Below are positions 45,022-54,084 of a DNA stretch of 64,000 nucleotides, one piece after another. Source of the stretch: DATJGF01 sp035495315 (GTDB taxonomy: Bacteria > Verrucomicrobiota > Verrucomicrobiia > Limisphaerales > UBA8199); the NCBI GenBank assembly GCA_035495315.1, contig DATJGF010000061.1, positions 62,001-126,000 on the forward strand, read 5' to 3'. Each line of letters opens with the position of its first letter. Position 1 is the stretch's first letter. The position numbers and the translations under genes are program-made. The notes beneath the pieces were generated by a model that was given only the letters and a program-made list of their open reading frames with translations, had not been told where the DNA came from and searched no databases.

Positions 45022-45426
45022 CTATTCTGAGCGATTGGATGCGGCATGAGGCACGGGTCGGGTTTGTAACCAGTATTCGATTCTGGACAACAATACGCTG
45101 GGATTGGTCGGTTTCTTGACATATTCGTCGGCGCCAGATTCCATCCCCGCGTAACGGGTAAACTCGCTCGTCAAGCCGGTGAGCATGATGATCGGGATTG
45201 CGGCAGTTTCAGGGTCTTTTCGTAAAATCTCGCAAACGGCAAAACCGTCCAACTCCGGAAGCACCAAATCCAGCAAGATCAGATCCGGACTATAGGACTC
45301 AACTTTTTTGAGAGCTTCAAGGCCGGTCGTTGCACTACTTGTTGAAAACCCCGCCAGCCTCAAATGCGAACGCAGCAGCTCCAATAATTCGGTATTATCC
45401 TCGACGATCAATATCTTCTTTCTCAT
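45022..45426 (-). CDS. Single-domain response regulator (REC only)
   Basis: A 134-residue receiver domain without an output domain. The phosphorylation set is complete: acidic pair Glu9-Asp10 (VEDN), phospho-acceptor Asp53 (LLDLVLP), Thr at MLTGL and Lys105 (KKP). Such proteins relay phosphate or control a partner by binding. I chose the ATG at 45426 since MRKKILIVED is the standard REC start; the longer frame to 45573 adds 49 non-family residues. It is divergent from the large sensor kinase gene (170 bases apart), which makes that kinase a possible partner, but this is only inference. Confidence 0.9.
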   Translation of the reverse strand: MRKKILIVEDNTELLELLRSHLRLAGFSTSSATTGLEALKKVESYSPDLILLDLVLPELDGFAVCEILRKDPETAAIPIIMLTGLTSEFTRYAGMESGADEYVKKPTNPSVLLSRIEYWLQTRPVPHAASNRSE

Positions 45427-45596
45427 AAGTCGCTGCCGGTCCCCGCGGGCACGACAAACTTCGCGACGTGTTTGCAACGTCGCGACTGTTCTAATGAGCA
45501 GGAACAGTGCCGCCCTTAAAGGACTGGCGGCGTGCTGAGGCCGACCGGGTCGCGCTACTTGTAAACTTGCCATTCGAGCTTGTTATCCACACATTT

Positions 45597-48500
45597 ATGG
45601 TTGTGTCGGTGTTCAGTACCCCCCGAATCTGCGTTGGCCCCCTTTTGACGATTGTTGGCCTGGTCTCCTTGCTTTGTTGCGAATGCGGCGGTGCCTCCTC
45701 GCAAGCCTTGACGACGCTAAAAGCTGAGCCGGTTTTTGAGGTTGGGACCGTTCCAAGTGGTTGGGCCCAAAACCCGGTTACCGCTATTGTGCAAACGCGT
45801 CAGGGCTATCTCTGGTTGGGCACGTACCATGGCTTGGCGAGATTTGATGGTGTTCGGTTCACGGTATTTGGTTCCGGCAATACGGCTGGCCTGGCTAATG
45901 GCCTGATCACCAGCTTGCATGAAGATCCGCGCGGGGCGCTCTGGATTGGGCATGAGACCGGCCACCTTACCCGGTTTGCTGGTGACCGGTTCGAAACGAT
46001 CCCACTTCGAACAAATTGGACGGGAGGGGTGATCGAGTCCATTACCAGTGATGAAAACGATGACGTGTGGTTACTCAATGACTCCGGATTGTTCTATCGA
46101 TTGCGCGACGGTGCAACGGTCGAAGTCCCTGGCGGTGCCTCACCCACTCGCAAAGTGGCATTGACGCGTGCGCCTAACGGCAAAATTTGGCTCGTCGCCA
46201 ACGGCGCCATCGCTTCACTCGATCATGGCCGGATTGCCCCATTCCGTTTTCGCAACGGGCGGCCGACTGACTTTTTCGAGCGGGTGCTCCCGACTCCGGA
46301 TGGCGGGCTTTGGGTTTTGGGTAACCAACGCCTCCGTAAATGGCTTGGGGGGCGCTGGGTGGCTGAGGCGGATATCGGAGCATTGGCGCCAGGAACTGTG
46401 AGCATATTATTCGAAACCAGCTCCGGCATATTGCTGGCCGGAACTCTGCGGGAAGGTCTTTTTGTGCTGCAACCGGGCGGCAGAGCGCTTTGTTTGGATC
46501 GCAGCAAAGGGCTATCCCACAATTGGATTCGGGCGCTGTGCGAGGACCACGAAGGCAATATTTGGATCGGGACTGGTGCGGGTATCGATAGTTTGCGATC
46601 CCGCAAGGTCCAACTACTCAGCCCGCCGGACGAATGGCAGGGTTCCGGCGTGCTGTCGCTGGCTCTGACACCCGATGGCTCGGCCTGGATCGGAACCGAA
46701 GGGGCTGGACTCTACCACTATGATGATGGCCAGTGGAGCTCGTTCTCAGAGGGGGCCGGGGTGGCAAATCCGTACGTTTGGTCCGTGCTGCAAACTCGTG
46801 CCCACCAACTCTTCGTCGGGACATGGGGCGGCGGATTGCTCACGCAGCAAGGCGAACGCTTTGTTTCCGAGGGCGTGCTTCGCGAGATTACCGCGCCTGT
46901 CGTCTCGCTGTATGAAGCCCAGGACGGCGCACTATGGATCGGCACTACAACCGGCCTATACCGCTACGAAGAGGGCAAACTTTCTTTGCCGGCGGGCAAA
47001 GATAAACTCGCCTTTCCGGATGTTCGCGCCATCACCGAAACTGCCGATGGCGCCGTATGGTTTGGTATGTCCGGCGGCGGCCTCGGGTGCTTAAAAAACG
47101 GGCAATTGAAGCAATGGCGCAAAGCTGAGGGGTTGAGCAGTGACTTCGTCGTGTGCCTCTACGCTGAACCGGAGGGGACACTGTGGCTAGGCACTTCCGA
47201 TAACGGTCTTATCCGGCTCAAGCAAGGGAAGTTCTCGACGGTCTCTACCGCGCAAGGGCTACCCAGCGAAATAATCTGCCATCTCATCGATGATGACCGA
47301 GGCTACCTTTGGATCGGTTCGCAACGCGGCATCCTTCGAGTGCATCTGGCCGACCTCAACCGCTGCGCCGATGGTATTGTGCCTTCCGTGCGCTTCTTGA
47401 GTTATGGCAAGGCCGAAGGTTTGTTGGCCGAGACCTGTTCGGGAGGTTTTCAGCCCGGAGCTTCGCGGGCTGCCGACGGACGGCTCTGGTTTCCTACTGC
47501 GAAAGGCATAGCCATTGTGGATCCGGCTAAAGTCGTTCCCAACACGAATGTCCCGCCAGTAGTCATCGAGGAATTGCGAATAGATGATAAACTCTTCCCG
47601 CTGTCAACGCCGCCCGTTGGGCGTTCCGGCACCGTTACGCCCGTGGCGATTCCGCCGGGCAGCCGCCGGTTCGAAATCCGTTACACCGGGCTGAGCTTCA
47701 TCGCTCCGGAGAAGGTTCAATTCCGATATAGACTGGATGGCCTTGACCAAGGCTGGAAAGAAGCCGGAGCAACGCGGCTCGCCGAATATAGCTATTTGCC
47801 GCCGGCGACCTATAGGTTTCGTGTCACGGCCTGCAACAACGACGGGCTTTGGAATGAGAGCGGGACGGCTTTTGATTTCACCGTGCTTCCTTTTTTCTGG
47901 CAGACCTGGTGGTTCCAGATGGCGGCGTTGTTAAGCAGTGCGGGTCTAGTCGGTACCGGTGCGCTATGGGTGACGCGTCTGCGGTTACGGAACAAGCTGA
48001 CCCAACTGGAACGCCAGCGCGCTCTGGAACGCGAACGCGCCCGGATTGCCCGCGATATCCATGATGACCTCGGAGCCAGTCTCACGCGGATTACGCTGCT
48101 GAGCCAATCTGTCCGCAGTGAAACCGAAACTTTGCCTGAAACCGCTGCAGATGCCGATCAGATTTACCACACCGCCCGCGAACTCACCCGGGCGCTGGAT
48201 GAAATCGTTTGGGCCGTCAACCCCAAGCACGACACGCTCGACAGTTTGATCACCTACCTGGGACGTTTCGCGCAGCAGTTTCTTAGCGCGGCCGAAATCC
48301 GCTGCCGCCTCGACATTCCGGTCCACCTCCCGTCCTGGGCACTTACTTCTGAAGTGCGCCACAATGTGTTCCTTGCCTTCAAGGAGGCGCTCCACAACGC
48401 GCTCAAACATGCTCACGCTACCGAGGTGCGCGTCTTGTTGGAACTTCAAACGGATAGTTTCACGATTATCATTTGGGATAATGGCTGCGGGTTCGACCCC

Positions 48501-48668
48501 GGCACCGCAAAACTGCACCCCGCTCCTGACCGCACGCGGCTAGCCGTCGGCAATGGGCTGCAAAATATGCAGCGGCGGCTGGCAGAGATTAGTGGACGCT
48601 GCGAATGGGACACTGCCCCCGGCGAAGGCACCCGGGTCAAACTACACATCCGTCATCAAAACAGATGA
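45597..48668 (+). CDS. Sensor histidine kinase with Reg_prop propeller and Y_Y_Y domain
   Basis: A 1023-residue membrane kinase. N-terminal signal or anchor segment (about 10-30, LLTIVGLVSLLCCECGG; the Cys residues could be a lipobox). Residues 45-620 are Reg_prop repeats (GYLWLGTYHGLARFDG pattern), forming one or two beta-propellers in the periplasm. A Y_Y_Y domain (about 690-765), a membrane segment (771-793), and a cytoplasmic HisKA_3 dimerisation helix follow, with His822 in ARDIHDDLGASL. The HATPase domain closes it (WDNGCGFDP, GNGLQNMQRRL). This is the family known from Bacteroidetes polysaccharide sensing, although those usually use HisKA. I chose the ATG at 45597 for its signal segment; an upstream start at 45507 is possible. 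Its regulator gene overlaps by ATGA. Confidence 0.92.
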   Translation: MVVSVFSTPRICVGPLLTIVGLVSLLCCECGGASSQALTTLKAEPVFEVGTVPSGWAQNPVTAIVQTRQGYLWLGTYHGLARFDGVRFTVFGSGNTAGLANGLITSLHEDPRGALWIGHETGHLTRFAGDRFETIPLRTNWTGGVIESITSDENDDVWLLNDSGLFYRLRDGATVEVPGGASPTRKVALTRAPNGKIWLVANGAIASLDHGRIAPFRFRNGRPTDFFERVLPTPDGGLWVLGNQRLRKWLGGRWVAEADIGALAPGTVSILFETSSGILLAGTLREGLFVLQPGGRALCLDRSKGLSHNWIRALCEDHEGNIWIGTGAGIDSLRSRKVQLLSPPDEWQGSGVLSLALTPDGSAWIGTEGAGLYHYDDGQWSSFSEGAGVANPYVWSVLQTRAHQLFVGTWGGGLLTQQGERFVSEGVLREITAPVVSLYEAQDGALWIGTTTGLYRYEEGKLSLPAGKDKLAFPDVRAITETADGAVWFGMSGGGLGCLKNGQLKQWRKAEGLSSDFVVCLYAEPEGTLWLGTSDNGLIRLKQGKFSTVSTAQGLPSEIICHLIDDDRGYLWIGSQRGILRVHLADLNRCADGIVPSVRFLSYGKAEGLLAETCSGGFQPGASRAADGRLWFPTAKGIAIVDPAKVVPNTNVPPVVIEELRIDDKLFPLSTPPVGRSGTVTPVAIPPGSRRFEIRYTGLSFIAPEKVQFRYRLDGLDQGWKEAGATRLAEYSYLPPATYRFRVTACNNDGLWNESGTAFDFTVLPFFWQTWWFQMAALLSSAGLVGTGALWVTRLRLRNKLTQLERQRALERERARIARDIHDDLGASLTRITLLSQSVRSETETLPETAADADQIYHTARELTRALDEIVWAVNPKHDTLDSLITYLGRFAQQFLSAAEIRCRLDIPVHLPSWALTSEVRHNVFLAFKEALHNALKHAHATEVRVLLELQTDSFTIIIWDNGCGFDPGTAKLHPAPDRTRLAVGNGLQNMQRRLAEISGRCEWDTAPGEGTRVKLHIRHQNR

Positions 48669-49360
48669 CACCCAAATCCCACGTGATCAGCTATAAGGGT
48701 GAAATGCCGATTACGGTCTCAATTGTCGAGGACGACGCGCAGACTCGGAAGATCCTCGCTAGCTGGATCAGCCGCACGCAAGGCTTCTGCCTTGCTGGCG
48801 AATGGGGCGAAGCTGAGAGCGCGCTGCCTGGCTTGATCGAACAAAAGCCCGACGTAGTGCTGATGGATATTAATTTGCCGGGCATCAGCGGCGTCGAGGC
48901 GGTCAAGAAACTCAAACCAAGCCTGCCCCAAACGCAATTTGTCATGCTGACCGTTTACGAGGATTCGGACCACATTTATGATGCCCTCGCGGCAGGGGCG
49001 ACCGGCTACCTGCTCAAGCAGACCCCGCGTCCGGAACTGGTGCGGGCGCTCGAAGACGTTCACCGAGGCGGTTCGCCCATGACGAGCAATATCGCCCGCA
49101 AGGTGGTCCAATCATTCCGCCAGAAACCGGCTGCGCCGGAGAACGGCGAGGAACTCTCTCCGCGTGAACAAGAGGTGCTCGATTTGTTGGCACGCGGCTA
49201 TTTGTACAAAGAAATCGCCGATCGCCTGAACATCAGTGTTCCCACGGTTAATACTTACGTCCGCCGCATGTATGAAAAACTGCACGTGCGCTCCCGGGCT
49301 CAGGCGGTCGCTAAATATGCCCATTTGGTACCGGGCCACGGGGGCAGGGCAAAATCCTAG
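48665..49360 (+). CDS. NarL/FixJ-type response regulator
   Basis: A 231-residue DNA-binding regulator: receiver domain (acidic pair Glu22-Asp23, phospho-acceptor Asp68 in LMDINLPG, Lys118) and a C-terminal LuxR-type helix-turn-helix (about 158-215, LSPREQEVLDLLARGYLYKEIA). It is the partner of the preceding HisKA_3 kinase: the ATG at 48665 overlaps the kinase stop as ATGA, which fits translational coupling. A second ATG at 48704, preceded by AAGGGTG, would start exactly at the receiver domain and is an alternative. The next gene downstream is a secreted beta protein, a possible target. Confidence 0.94.
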   Translation: MTPKSHVISYKGEMPITVSIVEDDAQTRKILASWISRTQGFCLAGEWGEAESALPGLIEQKPDVVLMDINLPGISGVEAVKKLKPSLPQTQFVMLTVYEDSDHIYDALAAGATGYLLKQTPRPELVRALEDVHRGGSPMTSNIARKVVQSFRQKPAAPENGEELSPREQEVLDLLARGYLYKEIADRLNISVPTVNTYVRRMYEKLHVRSRAQAVAKYAHLVPGHGGRAKS

Positions 49361-49370
49361 AGCACTGCAC

Positions 49371-49390
49371 TGTCATGCATTTTAATGACA
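49371..49390 (+). terminator. Weak hairpin after the response regulator gene
   Basis: TGTCAT and ATGACA pair around an 8-base loop (GCATTTTA), followed after a few bases by a T/C-rich run (TTTCTTCTCTT). The 6-bp AT-rich stem is weak, so it may be a terminator of the kinase-regulator operon or an operator. Confidence 0.3.
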
Positions 49391-49549
49391 TGTAGTTTCT
49401 TCTCTTATTGGTAGCCTCAACCCGTTGACTGGTTGCCCTAAGTTATGTCGATCTTGTGGCAAAAACCGACCAGAGTGTGTTTCAGGTTGAACTTGTTATC
49501 CCCGACAGTCTGGCCACACCTGCCGTTAACCCAAAGTCAAAACCCATTT

Positions 49550-51469
49550 ATGAAGTACAAAGATAATACGCAGCACTCACTCCGAACTGCCGCCCTCGCT
49601 TTGATGGCTGCTGGTTCATTTACCTTGAGCCAGGCCCAACCCACTACAAATCTTGTAGTCGCACAATTCGATGCCGGTACCGACCCCTTTTCACAGCTCT
49701 ACACATGGTGGGGCGGAGTCGGCCTGACTCAGGAATGGGACGGGACGCAGAACAGTCCCACCACTCTTGGCCCCAACAATCCGGGTTCAGGTTCCTTGAA
49801 GCTGAGCACCGATTGGTCACAGGTGAACACGTCCGGAGGCCCCCAGCCGCAACTCATGCTCTTAAACGCGTTCAGCGGTATTGAGTGGAATCAAAACGTC
49901 ACGGCCAGCGGTTATTACTATGACTTGAACTTCGACATCATGGTGGATCCCGCATCGGCAAGAACTGCCAATGGCGATTTTGGTCACATTCAGGCATTCG
50001 TGACAGACGCTAATTGGAACCGGATCCAGGTCTGGGATGCGCCAACCTACACGAACACGGGATGGACGCATGTCCACGGATATATTGATCCGGCTGCTGC
50101 CGGTGCCGACACCATCACTGGTTTCGCCCTCTATTGGCCCTGGCAGACCGCCGGTACTGCCGGAGCAATCCCGGGAACACAGACAGTTTGGGTGGATAAT
50201 ATCATTCTCAACACCAATCTTACCAAGCCGCTGGCGCCGCCCACCTTAACCATGGTGCCAGCCGCGCCGGCCACGCCGGGTTTGAACATCAGCAGTATTG
50301 GAGCAGCCCAATACGATCGGAACAGCATCGCAACGATCGCCGATCAGTCTTGGGTCGGCAGCTCCGGTCCGGTCACCTACTCCGTCACTATCGCGTCCTA
50401 CCCGCCGACGAATTATCCAAGCTACCAAACGCACATTTTCCTGGCTTCTTCCCCGGGAAATGAAACCGCCCCGGATTGGAATGAACCCAATATCATTTTC
50501 CTGGATATTCAAAATCACGCCGACGGGACGGCGACTGCGACGTTCCGATATAAGATAAATGAGCCTGGGGCGAATACCTTCTTGTACAGTGGCGGGACGC
50601 TTGGTTCGGTTACGAGCACAAACGGACCATTGGGCACCTGGTCGATGACCTGGAATAACGATACCAATGTCACCATCACCTCGCCAGCCGGCACGACGTT
50701 CTCCACCAATCTCACCTCGGATATAGTAGGGCTCTTCGCAAGCCCGATTGTTGCGTATTTCGGTTGCCAACCGAATACCGTAAATGACATCGGCCAGACG
50801 GTGGTCCTCTCAAATGTTAAGACGACTGGGACTCCTAATCCGATTAACGATAGTTTCAAAGGTTCCGGTGTCGACACCAGCACTTGGGTGTTGAGGGCAT
50901 CACAGCCGAACGACGTTTTCATTCCTCGCAGCGATAATGCTTATGTGCTCACCTGGACATTGCCGGACTCGCACTTCAATCTGCAAATGGCCTCAAGTAT
51001 TAACGGTCCTTGGACTGATCCCGGCCTGACAAATATTGCTGTCATCGGTCGTAATAAACAGGTGACTATTCCCAAGAGTGTTCTGCCAGCAGGGAACTCA
51101 GCCTTTTTCCGAATGATCAAACCCGTTGCCACCAAACTTCAGGTCTTGATGCCGGGCGAAACTGCGGCTCCGGGGACCGCCTCCGGCAAAACCGGCACGC
51201 CGACGGCCCAGCAGGCCGGCCTCCCATTTGATGTTACGGTCAACGCTGTCGATGATAAATGGAACCTGGTTAACTACGTCACTGACACAGTGAAGATTAC
51301 GACTACTGACGCGAGTGCATCGCTGCCTCTTGACGCTGCACTTGTAAATGGAACGCAGAAGTTTTCTGTGATGTTCGGCAGTGCCGGCACATTCACAGTT
51401 ACGGCAACCGATGTCACGGATGCGTCGAAAACAGCCGGCACAGGTGCGTCTACTACGGCGACGCCATAA
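49550..51469 (+). CDS. Secreted beta-sandwich protein with C-terminal module and Ig-like domain
   Basis: A 639-residue exported protein. The ATG at 49550 gives a signal peptide (KYKDNTQHSLRTAALALMAA to SQAQ, cleavage near 31). Residues 40-220 look like a carbohydrate-binding jelly roll (NLVVAQFDAGTDPFSQLYTWW, then W-rich beta pattern), and the next 220 residues are a second beta domain; I cannot name either family securely. Residues 464-526 match the module seen at the C-termini of the large secreted proteins (YVLTWTLPDSHFNLQMASS to AFFRMIKP). A final Ig-like domain follows (LPGETAAPGTASGKTGTPTA), usually seen in tandem but single here. It lies 190 bases after the LuxR regulator and ends at a strong terminator. 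Confidence 0.8.
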   Translation: MKYKDNTQHSLRTAALALMAAGSFTLSQAQPTTNLVVAQFDAGTDPFSQLYTWWGGVGLTQEWDGTQNSPTTLGPNNPGSGSLKLSTDWSQVNTSGGPQPQLMLLNAFSGIEWNQNVTASGYYYDLNFDIMVDPASARTANGDFGHIQAFVTDANWNRIQVWDAPTYTNTGWTHVHGYIDPAAAGADTITGFALYWPWQTAGTAGAIPGTQTVWVDNIILNTNLTKPLAPPTLTMVPAAPATPGLNISSIGAAQYDRNSIATIADQSWVGSSGPVTYSVTIASYPPTNYPSYQTHIFLASSPGNETAPDWNEPNIIFLDIQNHADGTATATFRYKINEPGANTFLYSGGTLGSVTSTNGPLGTWSMTWNNDTNVTITSPAGTTFSTNLTSDIVGLFASPIVAYFGCQPNTVNDIGQTVVLSNVKTTGTPNPINDSFKGSGVDTSTWVLRASQPNDVFIPRSDNAYVLTWTLPDSHFNLQMASSINGPWTDPGLTNIAVIGRNKQVTIPKSVLPAGNSAFFRMIKPVATKLQVLMPGETAAPGTASGKTGTPTAQQAGLPFDVTVNAVDDKWNLVNYVTDTVKITTTDASASLPLDAALVNGTQKFSVMFGSAGTFTVTATDVTDASKTAGTGASTTATP

Positions 51470-51500
51470 TATTAGAGCTCTGCTGAAGGGGATGATCGAA

Positions 51501-51540
51501 CAGGGCGCTGCCTTCCGGAGGCAGCGCCCTGATTGTTTTG
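51501..51540 (+). terminator. Strong rho-independent terminator
   Basis: A perfect 13-bp GC-rich stem (CAGGGCGCTGCCT / AGGCAGCGCCCTG) with the loop TCCGG is followed by ATTGTTTTG. It lies 31 bases after the secreted-protein stop and separates it from the convergent aminotransferase gene. Confidence 0.9.
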
Positions 51541-51600
51541 ATGCAGGCGTAGCGCCGCTTTAGGTCCCCTATCGCAATACGCTTTGGCCCGACGGTTCGG

Positions 51601-52776
51601 CTATTTGACGAGGATGCGGCAGAACCGCTCGATGCGCTCCAGTCCCTTCTCCAGGCTGGCCATACTTGTCGCATAGCTGAGCCGGATGTAATCATCGGCA
51701 CCAAACGCAATACCGGGGACGGCGGCGACTTTCTCTTGCTCGAGCAGTTTCGCGCAGAACTCGGTCGATTTGAGGCCCGTGCCCGCAATATTAGGGAAGA
51801 GGTAAAAAGCGCCCTTGGCGTTCACACAGGATATGCCGGGGATAGTGTTCAACTTTTTCCAAGCAAATGTGCGGCGGTTGTTGAACTCGGCCAGCCAGCC
51901 CTTTAGGTGATCTTGCGGTCCGGTCAATGCGGCAACGGCGCCTTTTTGCGCGAACGAAGTCGGGTTACTGGTGCTGTGGCTTTGAATCGCGTCAATCGCC
52001 TTTGCGATCGGTTCGGGCGCGGCACACCACCCCAGGCGCCAACCGGTCATGCTCCAGGCCTTGGCGAATCCATGGACGACGATGGTCTGTTCGAAATGCG
52101 CCTGGGAAAAGCTCGCGACGCTGCGATGCGTGGCGCCGTCATAGAGCAGGTGCTCGTAGATCTCATCGCTCATGATCAATACGCCACGCTCGACACAAAT
52201 ATCTCCCAATGCCTTAATCTCGTCGGGGGTATAAACCGACCCAGTGGGATTACTGGGGGAGTTCAAGACGAACAGCCGTGTGCGGGAGGTAATGGCCTGA
52301 CGCAAAGTCTCCGGTGTGATTTTGAACTCAGTCTTGTCAGTCGTTTGGACAATCACCGGCCGCGCGCTCGCCAATTTCACCATCTCTGGATAACTCAACC
52401 AATAAGGCGCCGGGATGATCACTTCATCACCTTCCTCACAAGTCGCAAGAATAACGTTGTAACAAGAGTGTTTCCCCCCGCACGAGACGACGATCTGTGA
52501 AGGTTTGTACGCGAGGCCATTCTCGCGCTTGTGCTTATCAGCTATCGCCTGGCGCAACTCAGGGATGCCTGCCGCAGGAGTATATTTGGTGAATCCCGCC
52601 GCCAACGCCTTGACGGCCGCGTCTTTGATATGCTGCGGCGTATCGAAATCCGGTTCCCCCGCCCCAAACCCCACGACATCCTGCCCCTCAGCCTTCATCT
52701 GTTTGGCCTTGGAATCGATGACCAGTGTCAGAGAAGGTGATAAAGCTGCCGCGCGCCGCGAGATTTTATAATTCAT
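51601..52776 (-). CDS. Aspartate/aromatic class I aminotransferase (subgroup Ib)
   Basis: A pyridoxal-phosphate enzyme, most likely aspartate aminotransferase (glutamate/oxaloacetate exchange) of the Thermus-like Ib group. The 391-residue protein has the N-terminal SPSLTLVIDSKAKQM, GAGEPDFDTP, the substrate Asn in NSPSNPTGSVY, the PLP Asp in SDEIYEHLLYDG, the Lys in GFAKAWSMTGWRLGW that binds the cofactor, and the C-terminal Arg in YIRLSYATS. Members of this group may also accept prephenate or aromatic substrates, so the exact substrate is open. It stands alone: a terminator separates it from the gene on its left, and the pseudopilin gene lies 129 bases upstream. Confidence 0.92.
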   Translation of the reverse strand: MNYKISRRAAALSPSLTLVIDSKAKQMKAEGQDVVGFGAGEPDFDTPQHIKDAAVKALAAGFTKYTPAAGIPELRQAIADKHKRENGLAYKPSQIVVSCGGKHSCYNVILATCEEGDEVIIPAPYWLSYPEMVKLASARPVIVQTTDKTEFKITPETLRQAITSRTRLFVLNSPSNPTGSVYTPDEIKALGDICVERGVLIMSDEIYEHLLYDGATHRSVASFSQAHFEQTIVVHGFAKAWSMTGWRLGWCAAPEPIAKAIDAIQSHSTSNPTSFAQKGAVAALTGPQDHLKGWLAEFNNRRTFAWKKLNTIPGISCVNAKGAFYLFPNIAGTGLKSTEFCAKLLEQEKVAAVPGIAFGADDYIRLSYATSMASLEKGLERIERFCRILVK

Positions 52777-52905
52777 ACCGCCGAGACAAATAGCATCACG
52801 CCCGGTGAGCGCAAGTGAGAATTGGCGCGTTCATTACGCGTCGAGACTTGCTTCTAAATAAACGCCTACACTTGAGTCGAATGGAAGATCGGACCCGCCA
52901 GGCGC

Positions 52906-53772
52906 TCAATTGTCCGACCACTGCTTCATCGCACTCTGAACGCGGAAGTAATCGGGCATTTCATCGGTTGTTGGACTTTGCAGGAAGTACTGGAACAATT
53001 TTGGTCTGCGCCAACGCCAGCGCTCAACATGGCCGTCGGCAAAAGAAAAATTCGCGGCTTGATTGTGCCGGTCGGCAGGCAAATCGAACCAGATCTGCGG
53101 AAAAACGGGCATCCCGACAGGATTACCGAACTGCGCATCCAGCAGGGTATCCTGATGTTCGTCGACGAAGACAAAAAGACGGCTCGGTGGGGGCTTGATA
53201 ACCATGGAAAGTTTCTTCCATGACGGGAGCGAAGAAATGATTCCGAAAGGATCCTGGAACTCAGGGTACCCATTGACGGATTGACTCATATTGTAGCTGC
53301 GGTTGCGCAGCCTCGGCGGCCCGTCAGTGCTCGGCGAGTCGATCGTCGATTTATCAGCGGGACAATGATAGATCCCAACGGACCGGTTGTAGGGAAAAAG
53401 GACGCCCCGCTCCAGATCGACGGTATTGGTGTCCGTCCGCGGGTGATCAGGACACCAGGAAACGCCAGATGCAATGGGACTACTTTGAGAACTGGCGGAC
53501 ATGACTGAGTCATTGGGCGGCAGAACATCTTCATTATCGACGGCATACAAGTGCCAGCAAACCTCCAATTGTTTGAGATTGTTCAGGCAGGCAACCGCAG
53601 CAGCCTTTTCTTTTGACTTCGTCAACACCGGCAACAGCATCGCCGCCAAAATGGCAATAATGGCGATGACGACTAAAAGCTCAATGAGTGTAAATCCCGA
53701 CCTTCCGGCGCCTGGCAACCTGGAGCGGCCGATTGTGCGACCCGCTGGGAACAATTGGCATGGCAATCGCAT
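52906..53772 (-). CDS. Pseudopilin-like protein with H-X9-DG C-terminal type
   Basis: A 288-residue secreted protein with a type IV prepilin signal: cleavage after Gly26 in RSGFTLIELL, Glu at +5 (Glu31), followed by a 20-residue hydrophobic helix. The rest resembles the abundant PVC group of pseudopilin-like proteins: C.NNLKQLEVCWHLYAVDNEDVLPP after the helix, CPADKS in the middle, and FSFADGHVERW near the end, the DG-containing processing-associated motif. The N-terminal leader (26 residues) is long. A prepilin peptidase and a pilus or type II system would be needed, and the PilMNOPQ-like cluster at 29-36 kb is a candidate. Function is unknown; many paralogues are usual in these genomes. Confidence 0.87.
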   Translation of the reverse strand: MRLPCQLFPAGRTIGRSRLPGAGRSGFTLIELLVVIAIIAILAAMLLPVLTKSKEKAAAVACLNNLKQLEVCWHLYAVDNEDVLPPNDSVMSASSQSSPIASGVSWCPDHPRTDTNTVDLERGVLFPYNRSVGIYHCPADKSTIDSPSTDGPPRLRNRSYNMSQSVNGYPEFQDPFGIISSLPSWKKLSMVIKPPPSRLFVFVDEHQDTLLDAQFGNPVGMPVFPQIWFDLPADRHNQAANFSFADGHVERWRWRRPKLFQYFLQSPTTDEMPDYFRVQSAMKQWSDN

Positions 53773-53972
53773 TCCGAGCCGACTACTTAAGCATGAACCA
53801 CACCACCATAATCGATAAACCAGGGTTCCGCGAGCACATTGTCGCCCTTTTTTTCGCTCTCTTCACAAAGACAGAGTCCGGCGAACGGCCGACTAACTTT
53901 TGCCAAGTTCTTGGCCGTGCTACGGTGAGAATGGAGCAATTCGAGCAAGATCTTTTGGATGCTAAGTATTCC

Positions 53973-54001
53973 TTCTCCGCGTTTTTCGCGTCTCTGCGGT
54001 T
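53973..54001 (-). repeat. CGCAGAG 29-nt repeat, copy A
   Basis: On the minus strand this copy starts AACCGCAGAGACGCG and ends ACGCGGAGAA. It differs from the copy at 57202 at one of 29 positions. It lies in the 312-base gap between the pseudopilin and mnmA genes, which holds nothing else I can support, and it faces copy B, so the two form an inverted pair with about 28 bases between them. Confidence 0.85.
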
Positions 54002-54029
54002 GATCTGGGGCGATCGGATGCCAACAAAC

Positions 54030-54063
54030 AACCGCAGAGGCGCGAAGCACGCAGAGAAAAAAC
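54030..54063 (+). repeat. CGCAGAG 29-nt repeat, copy B
   Basis: AACCGCAGAGGCGCG...ACGCAGAGAA, a diverged copy with about four mismatches to copy A and in the opposite orientation. The pair could fold into a long hairpin downstream of mnmA. Confidence 0.8.
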
Positions 54064-54084
54064 GCACGATGCATCCAAAACAGC

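Noticed and set aside
44701..45030. 109-codon plus-strand frame next to the REC gene
   Set aside because: No family match, it overlaps the REC gene end, and part of it is coded by a short repeat.
49423..49449. TTGACT hexamer before the secreted gene as a -35 box
   Set aside because: No acceptable -10 box lies at 16-18 bases spacing, so the promoter is not supported.
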